A stretch of DNA of 64,000 nt from JAEUPI01 sp044222685 (lineage in GTDB: Bacteria > Pseudomonadota > Gammaproteobacteria > Burkholderiales > Burkholderiaceae_C). Numbering within the stretch: position 1 is the first letter of the stretch; every line of letters begins with the position of its first letter. Both the position numbers and the translations under genes were made by a program. The stretch spans positions 7,852 through 71,851 of the forward strand of contig JBGAMU010000008.1 in the NCBI GenBank assembly GCA_044222685.1, given 5' to 3'. Of the stretch, positions 51,528-60,704 are shown in pieces. A model generated the notes under the pieces. It saw only the letters and a program-made list of their open reading frames with translations. It made no database searches and was not told where the DNA came from.

Positions 51528-53210
51528 TCAGGCTTCGAACTCGGCGACGACCTCGCCGGCCAACGGCGGCTGGGCGAGCAGGCCCGTGCCATCGGCCACC
51601 TGCCGCCCGTTGACCCACACGCCGTGCACGCCCACCGCGTCGGTGTGCAACCGCGGCGCGCCGCCGGGCAGGTCGAACACGCGGTGGCTGCGCCCGCGGC
51701 CCACCGTGGCCGGGTCGAACAGCAGCAGGTCGGCGGCGTAGCCTGCGCGCAGCAGGCCGCGCCCGGGCAAGCCGAAGATCTCGGCGCTCTGCTGCGTCAG
51801 GCGCCGCACCGCGTCGGGCAGGCGCAGCGCGCCGCGCTCGCGCGCCCAGTGGCCCAGCAGGTGCAGGCCGAAGCCGGCGTCGTTGAAGAAGGTGAGGTGC
51901 GCGCCGGCGTCCGACAGCGAGACCAGGCTGTGCGGGTGGTTCAGCAGCCGCGCCACCGCGGCCTCGTCGCTGTTGAGCAGCTGCGCGGTGAAGACGGTGG
52001 TCAGGTCTTCGTCGAGCGCGAGGTCGAGCATCGCGTCGAGCGGGTCCTTGCCCTTCTGGCGCGCGATGTCGCGCACGCTGCGCTGCTCCAGCTCGCGGTG
52101 GCGCGGCTGCGTCACCTCGACCACGTGCACCTTGTCCCACTCGCCGTTGAACAGGCGGAACGTCGACGGCGCGGCCAGCTCGTCGCGCACGCCCTGGCGG
52201 AACACCGGGTCGGCCAGCACGGCGCACAGCGGTCGGCCCTGCAGGCCGAGCGCCGGCTTCCAGCTCGCCAGGCCTTCCACCGGGTAGGGCGAGGCCATCG
52301 TGAAATCCATCGTCAGCGGGCAGCACGACACCTGGCCGATCAGCCGGTGGCCGCGTGTGTTGGCGGCGCTGATCGCGTCGAGGTCGGCGAACACCGCATC
52401 CGGGTTGGTGCTGTTGTGCAGCAGCGCCGCGATCATCACCGGGCGGCGCGCACGCGCGGCCATCTGCTCGAGCAGCGCCACCTTCATCTGCGCCCCCTTG
52501 GTCACCATGTAGACGCCGCGGCCGCTCTCGCCCATGGCCTCGATCAGCGCGAGGTGCTCGTCGTCGCCGGCCAGGCGTGAGGGCATCGGCGCGCCACCGG
52601 CGCCGTTGTGCGCCGGGCTGGTGGAGCTGGCCAGGCCGACGGCGCCCGCGGTCATCGCCTCGCGCACCAGCGCGGCCATCTGCGCCACCTCGGCCGCGGT
52701 GGCGGCGCGCTGGTTGGCGGCGGCGCCCATCACGTAGGTGCGCAGCGACGAGTGGCCCACGTAGGCGGCCAGGTTGATCGCGCAACCGGTGCGGCGCAGT
52801 TGGGCCAGGTATTCGGCGAAGGTCTCGAACTCCCAGCGCACGCCGCGCTGCAGCACCTCGAACGACATGCCCTCCACCTGCGTGAGGTTGCGCATCGTCA
52901 GCTCGCGGTCGTGCGGCCGGCACGGTGCGATGGTGAAGCCGCAGTTGCCGATCACCGCGGTCGTGACGCCCATCGCCGGCGACGGGCGGGCACAAGGGTC
53001 CCAGGTGAGCTGCGCGTCGTAGTGGGTGTGGCTGTCGATGATGCCGGGCATCAGCGCCAACCCGTCGGCGTCGACGATCTGCCTGGCCTCGGCCGGCAGC
53101 GACGGCGCGATGGCGCGGATGCGGCCGGCGTGCACGGCAAGGTCGGCGCGCAATGGGTCGGCACCGCTGCCGTCGTAGAGCGTGGCGTGGCGGATGAGCA
53201 GGTCGTCCAT
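51528..53210 (-). CDS. D-aminoacylase/N-acyl-D-amino-acid deacylase family amidohydrolase
   Basis: 560 residues from the ATG at 53210. The metal motif IDSHTHYDAQLTWDP and VIGNCGF (with its cysteine ligand), YVGHSSLRTYVMG, SDAGAHLTFFNDAGF and AADLLLFDP match the urease-superfamily D-aminoacylase/dihydroorotase-type hydrolases. The loop SSTSPAHNGAGGAPMPSR is typical for the aminoacylase subgroup. No signal peptide. It should deacylate N-acyl-D-amino acids, but many family members have other amide substrates. It converges on the REC gene and diverges from the M48 protease gene; the 143-base gap shows no obvious promoter. Confidence 0.9.
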   Translation of the reverse strand: MDDLLIRHATLYDGSGADPLRADLAVHAGRIRAIAPSLPAEARQIVDADGLALMPGIIDSHTHYDAQLTWDPCARPSPAMGVTTAVIGNCGFTIAPCRPHDRELTMRNLTQVEGMSFEVLQRGVRWEFETFAEYLAQLRRTGCAINLAAYVGHSSLRTYVMGAAANQRAATAAEVAQMAALVREAMTAGAVGLASSTSPAHNGAGGAPMPSRLAGDDEHLALIEAMGESGRGVYMVTKGAQMKVALLEQMAARARRPVMIAALLHNSTNPDAVFADLDAISAANTRGHRLIGQVSCCPLTMDFTMASPYPVEGLASWKPALGLQGRPLCAVLADPVFRQGVRDELAAPSTFRLFNGEWDKVHVVEVTQPRHRELEQRSVRDIARQKGKDPLDAMLDLALDEDLTTVFTAQLLNSDEAAVARLLNHPHSLVSLSDAGAHLTFFNDAGFGLHLLGHWARERGALRLPDAVRRLTQQSAEIFGLPGRGLLRAGYAADLLLFDPATVGRGRSHRVFDLPGGAPRLHTDAVGVHGVWVNGRQVADGTGLLAQPPLAGEVVAEFEA

Positions 53211-53353
53211 GTGTCGGCTCCGTGGGTCCATGGCACCGTGGGGACAGCGTACCCGGAATCGGCCGCGTCGGCGGGTGGGTGCGTGCGCCGCAGCTGGTTT
53301 ACGCTGTCGGACCCGGACACGACCCGGCCCGTTTCGAGAAGGCTCTGACCCGC

Positions 53354-54850
53354 ATGCGCCCCGTTCGCCCCTTGCTGATGGCCCTGCTGCTGCTCACCGC
53401 GTGCGGCACGCAGGTGGTGAACCCCGTCACCGGGCGCAGCGAGCGCACGGTGATGGACGAGCCGGCCGAGATCGCCGAGGGCGCCAAGGCGCACCAGCAG
53501 GTGCTGCAGGAGTACGGCGCGTACGCCCACCCACGCCTGCAGGCCTATGTGAACGAGCTCGGCCAGAAGCTCGCCGCGCAATCGCACCGCGCCAACCTGA
53601 AGTGGACCTTCACGGTGCTCGACAGCCCGGAGGTGAACGCCTTCGCGCTGCCCGGGGGTTATGTCTACGTCACGCGCGGCATCATGGCCTACCTGGACAG
53701 CGAGGCCGAGCTGGCCGGCGTGATGGGCCACGAGATCGGCCACGTCACCGCGCGCCACGGCGCGCAGCGCGCCACCCGCCAGCAGAACGCGGGGCTGGGC
53801 GTGATCGCCGCCACCGTGCTCGGCGCGGTGCTCGAAGGCAGCGGCGTCGGCGGGGCGACCGACATCGCGAGCCAGCTGTCGCAGACGGTGGCGGCGGGCT
53901 ACGTCGCGTCGTACAGCCGCGAGCAGGAGACGCAGGCCGACGAGTTGGGCGCCGAGTACCTGGCGCGCAACCGCTACAACCCGCAGAACATGATCGACGT
54001 GATCCAGGCGCTGAAGAGCCAGGAGCAGTTCGCCACCGACGCGGCCAAGGCCGAGGGCAAGCCGGCACCGTCGGGCGCGAACTGGCTCGCCTCGCACCCC
54101 AGCAACGACAAGCGGCTGGCCGACATCCGCCAGGTGGCCGAGAAGCTTCGCGGGCAGGGCGGCGGCTACGCCGACGACGGGCGTGCGCGTTATCTGCAGG
54201 CGATCGAGGGCATGACCTTCGGCGACAGCCGCGAGCAGGGCGTGGTGCGCGGGCGCAACTTCTATCACGAGGGCCTGGGCATCGCGCTCACCGCGCCGGC
54301 GCAATGGCAGGTGCGCAACACGCCCGAGGCGATCGTGCTGGCCAACGACGCCGGCGATGCCGGGCTGATCGTGCGCCTGGTGCCGCCCAAGGCCGGCAGC
54401 ACGCACGAGGAGGTGATCCGCAACCTCGTCAAGCCGACCGACGGCCGCGTCGAGCGGCGCACGCTGCACGGCCTGGCGGCCACGCACTTCCAAGGCTCGG
54501 TGCGCAACGAGCAGGGGCAGAGCAAGGCCGTGCGGCTGACGCTCGTCACCGGCCCCGGCGAGCGCAACTACCTGCTGCAGTACGCCGCCAAGGACGCCGC
54601 GGCGCTGCAGCGCGCCGGCGCGGGCATGCAGGAAGCCGAGTCGTCGTTTCGTGCGCTGACGGCGGCCGACCGCGCGGCGGCGCGGCCGTGGAGCGTGAAG
54701 ACGCAGCCCTATCCACGCGGCGGCTTCGCCGAGCTGGCGCGCGGCTCGCCGCTGCCGGTGCGCGCGGAGGCGCAGCTGCGGCTGATGAACAGTGCCTACG
54801 GCGGCGCCGCCGAGCCCAAGCCCGGGCAGCCGGTCAAGGTGGTGGACTGA
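53354..54850 (+). CDS. M48-family metalloprotease lipoprotein (BepA-like)
   Basis: 498 residues from the ATG at 53354. The signal peptide ends in the lipobox LLTAC, so the protein is lipid-anchored. The peptidase domain (about 50-260) has GGYVYVTRGIMAYLDSEAELAGVMGHEIGHVTARHG with the zinc motif HEIGH, the third ligand in ETQADELGAEYL, and NWLASHPSNDKRL. A C-terminal domain (about 285-495) includes GMTFGDSREQGVVRGRNFYHEGLGIALTAP, as in envelope proteases of the YfgC/BepA group. It probably degrades or assembles outer-membrane proteins. A divergent hydrolase gene lies upstream. Confidence 0.92.
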   Translation: MRPVRPLLMALLLLTACGTQVVNPVTGRSERTVMDEPAEIAEGAKAHQQVLQEYGAYAHPRLQAYVNELGQKLAAQSHRANLKWTFTVLDSPEVNAFALPGGYVYVTRGIMAYLDSEAELAGVMGHEIGHVTARHGAQRATRQQNAGLGVIAATVLGAVLEGSGVGGATDIASQLSQTVAAGYVASYSREQETQADELGAEYLARNRYNPQNMIDVIQALKSQEQFATDAAKAEGKPAPSGANWLASHPSNDKRLADIRQVAEKLRGQGGGYADDGRARYLQAIEGMTFGDSREQGVVRGRNFYHEGLGIALTAPAQWQVRNTPEAIVLANDAGDAGLIVRLVPPKAGSTHEEVIRNLVKPTDGRVERRTLHGLAATHFQGSVRNEQGQSKAVRLTLVTGPGERNYLLQYAAKDAAALQRAGAGMQEAESSFRALTAADRAAARPWSVKTQPYPRGGFAELARGSPLPVRAEAQLRLMNSAYGGAAEPKPGQPVKVVD

Positions 54851-54860
54851 CGCGGCGCGA

Positions 54861-57152
54861 CTACGGCAGGATGTTCAGCGACAGCACAGCGCTGCCGGTG
54901 CTGGTGCCGCTGACCGTCGCCGCGATCAGGTCGGGCTTGCCGTCGCCGTTGAAGTGGCCGACCGCCAGCGCGGCGGGCGCGCCCGGCAAGGCCACGACGT
55001 AGTTGATCGTGCCGAACGAGCCGGCGCCGTCGCCCAGCAGCACGAAAGCGCGGCCGACGCCTTGGTCGCTGGCGGCGAGATCGAGCCGGCCATCGCCGTC
55101 GAAGTCGGCGAGCGTCAGGCCGGTCAAGGTGGCGCCGTGGCGATCGAGCACGAAGACCGAGGCCGGCCCGAACGTGCCCGTGCCCGTGCCAGTCAGGATG
55201 GCGACGTGCGCGTCGTTGGTGACGGGGGTGTTGACCGTCAGTGCGAGATCGGGTTTGCCGTCGCCGTTGAAGTCACCGACGGCGATCGCGTTCAGCCTGC
55301 CGTCGACGATCAGATCGGGTGCCGCCGCGAAGGCACCTGTGCCATCTCCGAGCAACACGGACGCGGTGCCGACCAGCGAGTTGGCGACTGCGAGATCGGC
55401 CTTGCCGTCGCCGTTGAAGTCACCGGTTGCCACCGAATTGGGTGACCCACCCACCGCAAAGTTCGCCGGCGCGGCGAAGCCGCCCGCACCGTTGCCCAGC
55501 AATACGGCCACATGCCCAGGCGTGATGTTGCTGAAGCCGTAGGACATGGCCACCGCGAGATCCGCCTTGCCGTCGCTGTTGAAATCGCCGACGACCACCG
55601 CGTTGGGATTGAGCTGCGCCGTCAACGCGATCTGGGTGGGTGCACCGAATCCGCCCGCGCCGTTGCCGAGCATGATCGACACGCTCGGTCCGCCGAAGTT
55701 GGCGACCGCGAGATCGAGTCGGCCGTCACCGTTGAAGTCACCGACCGCGATGGACGTGGGGGTCGGCCCCGCTGCGAAGGGGGTGGCCGTGCCCAGGCCG
55801 CCCGCGCCATCGCCCAGCAGCACCGACACGGTGTTGTCGTTCCAGTTGGCGATGGCGGCGTCGGCTCGCCCGTCTCCATTGAAGTCGCCGACGGCGACGG
55901 CCTGCGGCCCCGCGCCAGCGGGGTAGCTCGCCGCCGCGCCGAAGAAGTACGCCGGATCGAGCGTGGACACCAGCTCGGCCACCGGGCCTGCATGGCGTGG
56001 GTTCGCGCCGACGTAGTACTCGCGGATGTTGCTCGTGCCGTCGCCATCGCTGTCGACCGCGGCATCGGTCGCGCTGGCCGGGTCGAAGCCGTTCACGGTC
56101 TCCCAGCTGTTGTGCAGGCCATCGTGATCGTCGTCGCCGAGGTCGGCACCGGCCGGGCCTGACAGCTGCGTCCAATCGACGATGGCGGCCTTGCCGATCG
56201 GGTAGCCGCTGCCCGTGAGGTCCAGTTCCAGCCTCACGACCGTGCTCGACAACGCCGTCGCGCGGACGCGGTGGTTCGACGCGCCGGTCAGCACGATCTG
56301 GCCGCCATCGGCGAATGCCTGCGACGGCGTGTAGAAGACCAAGGGGATGGGCGTCGTGACATCCACGTAGCCGTGCACCTGGTCGAAGACCCGACCACTG
56401 ACACTCACCGACGCGAACACGGACCCGCTGCCGACCGAGCTGATGAACACGAGGTTCTCGGCCTTCGACTCGCGCGCCGCGATGTTGTCGCGTGTCACGA
56501 GGTTCAACGTCAGCGTCTCGGTATTCGCGGTGTAGAGCAGTCGCAGCGACCCGCTGGCGTCGACGCTCGCGGCCGGGCCGCGGATCGTGAGCCTTGCGAA
56601 GCTCAGCGTCGAGTCGATCGGCACGCCCAGGCCGGGGCCGAACGCGTCCACGCGCAGCGTGGCGGTGCCGTCCAGCGTGTCCGTACCGACCAGGCAGCCG
56701 CTGAAGGTGAGGGTGAGCGTGCCGGTGAAGTCGGTGTCGCTCAGCGTGCCCGTCGTGTGCGTCGTCCCTACGTTGTTGTCGCACGGCTCGGTCTGGTCGA
56801 TCACCAGCGCCTGCGCGGTCACGCGGTCGGCGCTCGCGCGCAGCGCCGTGGCGCGCATGGCGTGTTGAAGCGCCGGGCGCATCGCGGTGGCCGGCGGCGA
56901 CTGCCCGGTGGCACCTCCGCCGTCGCTGCCGAGGATGATGGTCGCCGTTTCCTGGCTGCCCAGGATGTTGCCGAGGAGCTGGCCCGCGTTGGTGGTCGAG
57001 ATGACGGCCGAGTTCGCGTTGCCGGTATAGGTGACCGGCACGACGCCATCGTCACCACCGCCTCCTCCGCCACCGCATGCGGCGAGGATCAGGAAGGCAA
57101 GGGGCGAGGTCCAGCGACACACGCGGTGGGCAAATCGATTGGATTGGCGCAT
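54861..57152 (-). CDS. FG-GAP/VCBS repeat lipoprotein
   Basis: 763 residues from the ATG at 57152. The signal peptide ends in the lipobox ILAAC, followed by GGGGGGG. A beta-rich N-terminal half (about 35-340) is followed by a thrombospondin type-3-like Asp-rich segment (DDDHDGLHNSWE, DSDGDGTSNIREY) and then seven FG-GAP-like repeats (about 420-760), each with a VAVGDFNGDGRxD-type calcium site. These would fold as a beta-propeller that binds Ca2+ on the cell surface. It converges on the M48 protease with 10 bases between the stops. It may be an adhesin or polysaccharide-binding protein; function unknown. Confidence 0.9.
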   Translation of the reverse strand: MRQSNRFAHRVCRWTSPLAFLILAACGGGGGGGDDGVVPVTYTGNANSAVISTTNAGQLLGNILGSQETATIILGSDGGGATGQSPPATAMRPALQHAMRATALRASADRVTAQALVIDQTEPCDNNVGTTHTTGTLSDTDFTGTLTLTFSGCLVGTDTLDGTATLRVDAFGPGLGVPIDSTLSFARLTIRGPAASVDASGSLRLLYTANTETLTLNLVTRDNIAARESKAENLVFISSVGSGSVFASVSVSGRVFDQVHGYVDVTTPIPLVFYTPSQAFADGGQIVLTGASNHRVRATALSSTVVRLELDLTGSGYPIGKAAIVDWTQLSGPAGADLGDDDHDGLHNSWETVNGFDPASATDAAVDSDGDGTSNIREYYVGANPRHAGPVAELVSTLDPAYFFGAAASYPAGAGPQAVAVGDFNGDGRADAAIANWNDNTVSVLLGDGAGGLGTATPFAAGPTPTSIAVGDFNGDGRLDLAVANFGGPSVSIMLGNGAGGFGAPTQIALTAQLNPNAVVVGDFNSDGKADLAVAMSYGFSNITPGHVAVLLGNGAGGFAAPANFAVGGSPNSVATGDFNGDGKADLAVANSLVGTASVLLGDGTGAFAAAPDLIVDGRLNAIAVGDFNGDGKPDLALTVNTPVTNDAHVAILTGTGTGTFGPASVFVLDRHGATLTGLTLADFDGDGRLDLAASDQGVGRAFVLLGDGAGSFGTINYVVALPGAPAALAVGHFNGDGKPDLIAATVSGTSTGSAVLSLNILP

Positions 57153-57327
57153 GCCGGGGTTGTCGCTCCGGGGCGCGGGGGCGGTGTTGACGCTCCGCAA
57201 GATTCGCCCTGCGTAGAACAGGCGGCGGCGGACTGCGTGCGCACCGATTGAGCAGGCTCACCGCGCACGTGCCCTGGCCCGACCTTGCCAGCGTGATCGG
57301 GTGGCGCCGCCGCGGCAAGTCACTATA

Positions 57328-57343
57328 CTGGATGTATGTCCAG
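57328..57343 (+). promoter_or_regulatory. SOS (LexA) box of umuD
   Basis: CTG (57328-57330), ten bases, then CAG (57341-57343) make a CTG-N10-CAG LexA box; the surrounding ACTGGA/TCCAGT arms are perfectly symmetric. TATACT (57324-57329) is a -10-like element overlapping it. The box covers the umuD ATG at 57336. LexA binding here would block transcription until DNA damage. Confidence 0.82.
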
Positions 57344-57776
57344 TTTAGAAGGTCCTGCCCAGCTGCTGCGCCCTGTGCCGGCAGGCGCCCCGCGCAAGCC
57401 GCGGTCCAGCGTGGCGTTCAGCTTCGGCTCGCCGGCCGACGACAGCGGCATCGGCCGGCTCGACCTCAACGACGTGCTGATCCGCCATGCGCAGGCCACG
57501 TTCCTGATGCGCGTGGCCGGCACCTCGATGCGCGAGGTGGGCATCGACGACGGCGACCTGGTGCTCGTCGACCGCGCGATCGATCCGGTGCACGACCATG
57601 TGGTGATCGCGATCGTCGACGACGGCTTCGTCTGCCGGCGGCTGGTGGTGCAGCCGGCGCAGGCGCCGCGCCTGCGCGCGGCCGACGCGTCGGTGCCCGA
57701 CATCGTGGCGGCGGGCGAGGCGGGGCTGCAGGTGTGGGGCGTGGTCACGCACGCCATCAAGTCGCTGCCGGCCTGA
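57336..57776 (+). CDS. umuD: UmuD-like protein without cleavage site or catalytic lysine
   Basis: 146 residues of the UmuD/LexA peptidase fold. GRLDLNDVLIRHAQATFLMRVAG leads to the serine motif GTSM (Ser64), then DGDLVLVDR and WGVVTHAIKSL at the end. Aligned by eye to E. coli UmuD, the cleavage pair Cys24-Gly25 is replaced by Phe28-Ser29, and catalytic Lys97 is replaced by Arg101 (in FVCRRL). Autocleavage is therefore unlikely. The ATG at 57336 lies inside the SOS box. A GTG at 57411 (Val26) would start a protein almost exactly at the UmuD' boundary. It is 27 bases upstream of umuC. Either a processed form is made directly or the protein works uncleaved. Confidence 0.9.
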   Translation: MSSLEGPAQLLRPVPAGAPRKPRSSVAFSFGSPADDSGIGRLDLNDVLIRHAQATFLMRVAGTSMREVGIDDGDLVLVDRAIDPVHDHVVIAIVDDGFVCRRLVVQPAQAPRLRAADASVPDIVAAGEAGLQVWGVVTHAIKSLPA

Positions 57777-57803
57777 CGCGCGGCGAAGACGAGGGCGCGT
57801 GCC

Positions 57804-59129
57804 GTGCTGGCGCTGGTGGACGTGAACAACATGTACGTCAGCTGCGAGCGCGTGTTCCGCCCCGCGCTGATCGGCCGGCCGGTGGTGGTGCTGTCGCACA
57901 ACGACGGCGTGTGCGTGGCGCGCAGCAACGAGGCCAAGGACCTCGGCGTGCAGATGGCGCAGCCGTGGTTCCAGGTGCGCCACCTGCAGCGGCGCGCGGG
58001 GCTCACGCCGCTGTCGGCCAATTTCGAGCTCTATGGCGACATGTCCAACCGCATGATGACGCTGGCCGCCGCCTATGCGCCGCGGCAGGAGATCTACAGC
58101 ATCGACGAGTGCTTTCTCGACTTCGCCGGCGTTCGCGGCCCGCTCACGCCGCGCGGCCGCGAGTTGCGCGCGCAGGTGCTGCAGTGGACGGGTCTGCCCA
58201 CCAGCGTGGGCTTCGCGACGACCAAGACGCTCGCCAAACTCGCCAATCACGTGGCCAAGACGGCCGAACGCAAACCCGGCAGTTATCCGCCGCAGCTGGC
58301 ACGGGTGTGCAACTTCGCCGAGCTGGCGCCGGCGCAGCTCGAGGCGGTGATGCAGGCCACCGACGTGGGCGAGGTCTGGGGCATCGGCCGCAAGACGAGC
58401 GCGCGGCTGCGCGAGGGCGGCATCCACACCGTGCTCGACGTGATCCGCGCCGATCCGGCCGCGCTGCGCCAGCAGTTCAACGTGGTGCTCGAGCGCACGG
58501 TGCGCGAGTTGCGGGGCGAGCCGTGCCAGGCGGTCGATGACGTGCCCGAGGCCAACCAGCAGATCATGTGCTCGCGCAGCTTCGGCGAGCCGGTGACGAG
58601 CGTGGCGAGCCTCACCGAGTCGGTGAGCGGTTTTGCCGCGCGCGTGGCGCAGAAGCTGCGCGCGCAGGGCAGCGTGGCCGGCGCGGTGCAGGTGTTCCTG
58701 TCGACGAGCCCGTTTCGGCAGCAGGACCGCCAGCACAGCCCGAGCGCCACGCTGTCGCTGCGGCCACCCACCGCCGACACGCGGCAGCTGGCAGCCGCGG
58801 CCACGCGTGCGCTGGAGGCGATGTTCCGCCCTGGTCATCGCTACGTGAAGGCCGGCGTGGTGCTGGTCGACCTGCAGCCGCAGGGCCATGCGCAGGCACC
58901 CGAGCAGCCCGACCTGTTCGGCGACCTGACACCGCAACCCACCGGGCGGCGCGACCGTACGCGGCTGATGAACGCGATGGACGCGCTGAACATCCGCTTC
59001 GGTCAGGGCGCGGTGGCGGTGGCCAGCGGCGCCAGGCCGGCGCGCCGCCCCGCGCACGCGGCCCGGCAGGAGCAGCGGTCGCCGCGCTACACCACGCGGC
59101 TCGACGAGGTGATCCGCGTCGAAGCCTGA
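57804..59129 (+). CDS. umuC: UmuC, DNA polymerase V catalytic subunit
   Basis: 441 residues from a GTG at 57804. The Y-family active site is complete: Asp6 in LALVDVNNMY and Asp101-Glu102 in YSIDECFLDF. The palm and fingers follow (ARSNEAKDLGVQMAQPWF), then the helix-hairpin-helix (VWGIGRKTSARL) and little finger (about 245-360). EQPDLFGD near residue 368 carries a beta-clamp motif (QPDLF), and the ending RSPRYTTRLDEV is standard for UmuC. With UmuD' it carries out error-prone translesion synthesis. It follows umuD in a probable SOS operon. Confidence 0.95.
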   Translation: MLALVDVNNMYVSCERVFRPALIGRPVVVLSHNDGVCVARSNEAKDLGVQMAQPWFQVRHLQRRAGLTPLSANFELYGDMSNRMMTLAAAYAPRQEIYSIDECFLDFAGVRGPLTPRGRELRAQVLQWTGLPTSVGFATTKTLAKLANHVAKTAERKPGSYPPQLARVCNFAELAPAQLEAVMQATDVGEVWGIGRKTSARLREGGIHTVLDVIRADPAALRQQFNVVLERTVRELRGEPCQAVDDVPEANQQIMCSRSFGEPVTSVASLTESVSGFAARVAQKLRAQGSVAGAVQVFLSTSPFRQQDRQHSPSATLSLRPPTADTRQLAAAATRALEAMFRPGHRYVKAGVVLVDLQPQGHAQAPEQPDLFGDLTPQPTGRRDRTRLMNAMDALNIRFGQGAVAVASGARPARRPAHAARQEQRSPRYTTRLDEVIRVEA

Positions 59130-59139
59130 CGGCGCAGGA

Positions 59140-59153
59140 CCCTCGAATGAGGG
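59140..59153 (+). terminator. Short hairpin after umuC
   Basis: CCCTC (59140-59144) and GAGGG (59149-59153) form a 5-bp stem with a GAAT loop 11 bases after the umuC stop. It is followed by GTGTTC, not a real U-tract, so it is a weak terminator candidate. Confidence 0.35.
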
Positions 59154-59245
59154 GTGTTCGCGATCGAGTCGCTCGATGGCGTGGCATCACACTGCGCACC
59201 GTGGTCACGGGGGAGAGCATATTGGCCGAGCGGCTGTTGTCGCGC

Positions 59246-60007
59246 ATGAGGCGTGCGTTCGGGCTGTTGCTCGGCGCGCTGGCGCTGGCCTCCTGCGGAG
59301 GCGGTGGCGGCGGTGGTGCCGAGCCGACCCCCGCCATCAGCGCCAGCTTCGCGCCCGCGCAGCTGGCGCTGCAGGGCATCGAGGGTTATGCCTACGACCT
59401 GCCCGTGGTCGTGAACTTCAGCTACGCCAACGGGCAGCCGACCAATGTGTTCATCGCGCTCGAGGAGCGCAATGGGCTGGTCGTGGACGCCGACGTGACG
59501 AGCGGCGTGAGCGTCGTGAACGTCACGCTGAAGATGGCGTCGGGTCTGCCGGTCGGCATTCATGACAGCGAGCTGATCGTGCATGCCTGCGCGGACTCCA
59601 GCTGCACCGCCGAGGTCGCTGGCAGCCCGATGCGGGTGGGCATCCGGTTCGAGGTGAAGCCGCAGATCAAGATCCAGGCACCGGCGCTGATGCAACGCAC
59701 CGCGGGTGGTGCACCCCCCAGCCAGACGCTGGCGCTGGACTTCAGGCCGGAGATGGGCACGCCGGTGCTGGCGATCGGCGACAACTTCCAGGCGTTCGAC
59801 ATCTCGTTGCAGGGAGACCGGATCGTCGTCAACGCGCGTCAAATGCCGGCAGGCGAGTACCACGCCAGGGTCGAGGTCTCCGGCACGGCGAACGTGCTGT
59901 ACCGCGCCGAGGTGGATATCCGCTACGTGGTCGAGCCCCCGCCGGGGGGCGAACCGCCGCCGGGCGCGCAGCCAGGCGACATCGCGCCACGCGGCACGAC
60001 GAGGTGA
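59246..60007 (+). CDS. Lipoprotein with Gly-rich linker, unknown function
   Basis: 253 residues from the ATG at 59246. The signal peptide ends in the lipobox LALASC, followed by GGGGGGG, the same lipobox/poly-Gly start as in the FG-GAP protein at 54861. The mature protein is beta-rich, with about two Ig-like (BACON/fibronectin-type) modules (about 35-130 and 140-235: LPVVVNFSYANGQPTNVFIALE; LALDFRPEMGTP). The C terminus is PPGGEPPPGAQPG, a Pro/Gly linker. Function unknown. It converges on the cupredoxin gene (34-base gap). Confidence 0.8.
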   Translation: MRRAFGLLLGALALASCGGGGGGGAEPTPAISASFAPAQLALQGIEGYAYDLPVVVNFSYANGQPTNVFIALEERNGLVVDADVTSGVSVVNVTLKMASGLPVGIHDSELIVHACADSSCTAEVAGSPMRVGIRFEVKPQIKIQAPALMQRTAGGAPPSQTLALDFRPEMGTPVLAIGDNFQAFDISLQGDRIVVNARQMPAGEYHARVEVSGTANVLYRAEVDIRYVVEPPPGGEPPPGAQPGDIAPRGTTR

Positions 60008-60041
60008 CTCGCGCGCGGGCCCCAGCGGTGCGGGGTGGTAC

Positions 60042-60704
60042 TCAGTTCGACCGGCGTCGGGGCGGCGCGGCTTGAGTCGGCACGCTCACGACGGCCATGC
60101 CCGAGGCCACCGTCACGGCCACGGGCGGCGGATCGACCAGCTGCCCGGGCACCCATACCCGCACACGCGCCGGCCCGTCGGGCACGCGGGCAAGGGTCGC
60201 CTGGCCATCGACACCGGTCAGGCTGGCCCAGGGCGACTCGCTCACGTACACATAACCGCGCATCGAACTGTGAATGTGGCAGCCGATCAGGTGCGGCCCG
60301 GCTTTGGTGAACGTGTGGGGCGCGCTGGCCGGCATCTGCCCCGTGGTGCGTCCGGCCAGCCGCAGCTCGAAGCCGGTGGATGCATCGACGAACACGTCAC
60401 CCGGCCCGGCCAGTCCGCCGCGCACGTGATGGTCCCAGCTGTCGTTGTTGGTGAAGGTGACTCGCGTGCCCGGTGTCACCACGCTGATCGCCGGCACGAA
60501 GCGCATCTTCTCCTGGCCGATGGACAGCGCCGCCGGCCGCTCGGGCGGTGCGCCGGGCTGCGTGGTCTCGATCATCACCACGGCGTCGGGCAGCAGCGCG
60601 CCGGCGCGGTCGAGCACACGCACGGTCACGTCGGCCGCCAGCACCGCAGGGCTGGCCAGCGCCATCGCGGCAGCGAACCCGGCGATCACGAGGCGGCGGC
60701 TCAT
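60042..60704 (-). CDS. Exported cupredoxin-like protein
   Basis: 220 residues from the ATG at 60704. The signal peptide is MSRRLVIAGFAAAMALASPAVLA. The middle shows a cupredoxin (plastocyanin-like) pattern: VTPGTRVTFTNNDSWDHHVRG (His ligand region), then HLIGCHIHSSMRGYVYV with Cys-His-x-His-x2-Met, which gives the type 1 copper ligands. A carboxypeptidase-regulatory-like segment follows (SLTGVDGQATLARVPDGPARVRVWVPG). It is the last gene of a minus-strand operon with the exported haemoglobin and DUF3034 genes (ATGA overlap). It probably moves electrons in the periplasm. Confidence 0.88.
   Translation of the reverse strand: MSRRLVIAGFAAAMALASPAVLAADVTVRVLDRAGALLPDAVVMIETTQPGAPPERPAALSIGQEKMRFVPAISVVTPGTRVTFTNNDSWDHHVRGGLAGPGDVFVDASTGFELRLAGRTTGQMPASAPHTFTKAGPHLIGCHIHSSMRGYVYVSESPWASLTGVDGQATLARVPDGPARVRVWVPGQLVDPPPVAVTVASGMAVVSVPTQAAPPRRRSN

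Noticed and set aside
57285..57290. TTGCCA as -35 box of umuD
   Set aside because: It is 33 bases from the TATACT element, too far for a sigma70 promoter.
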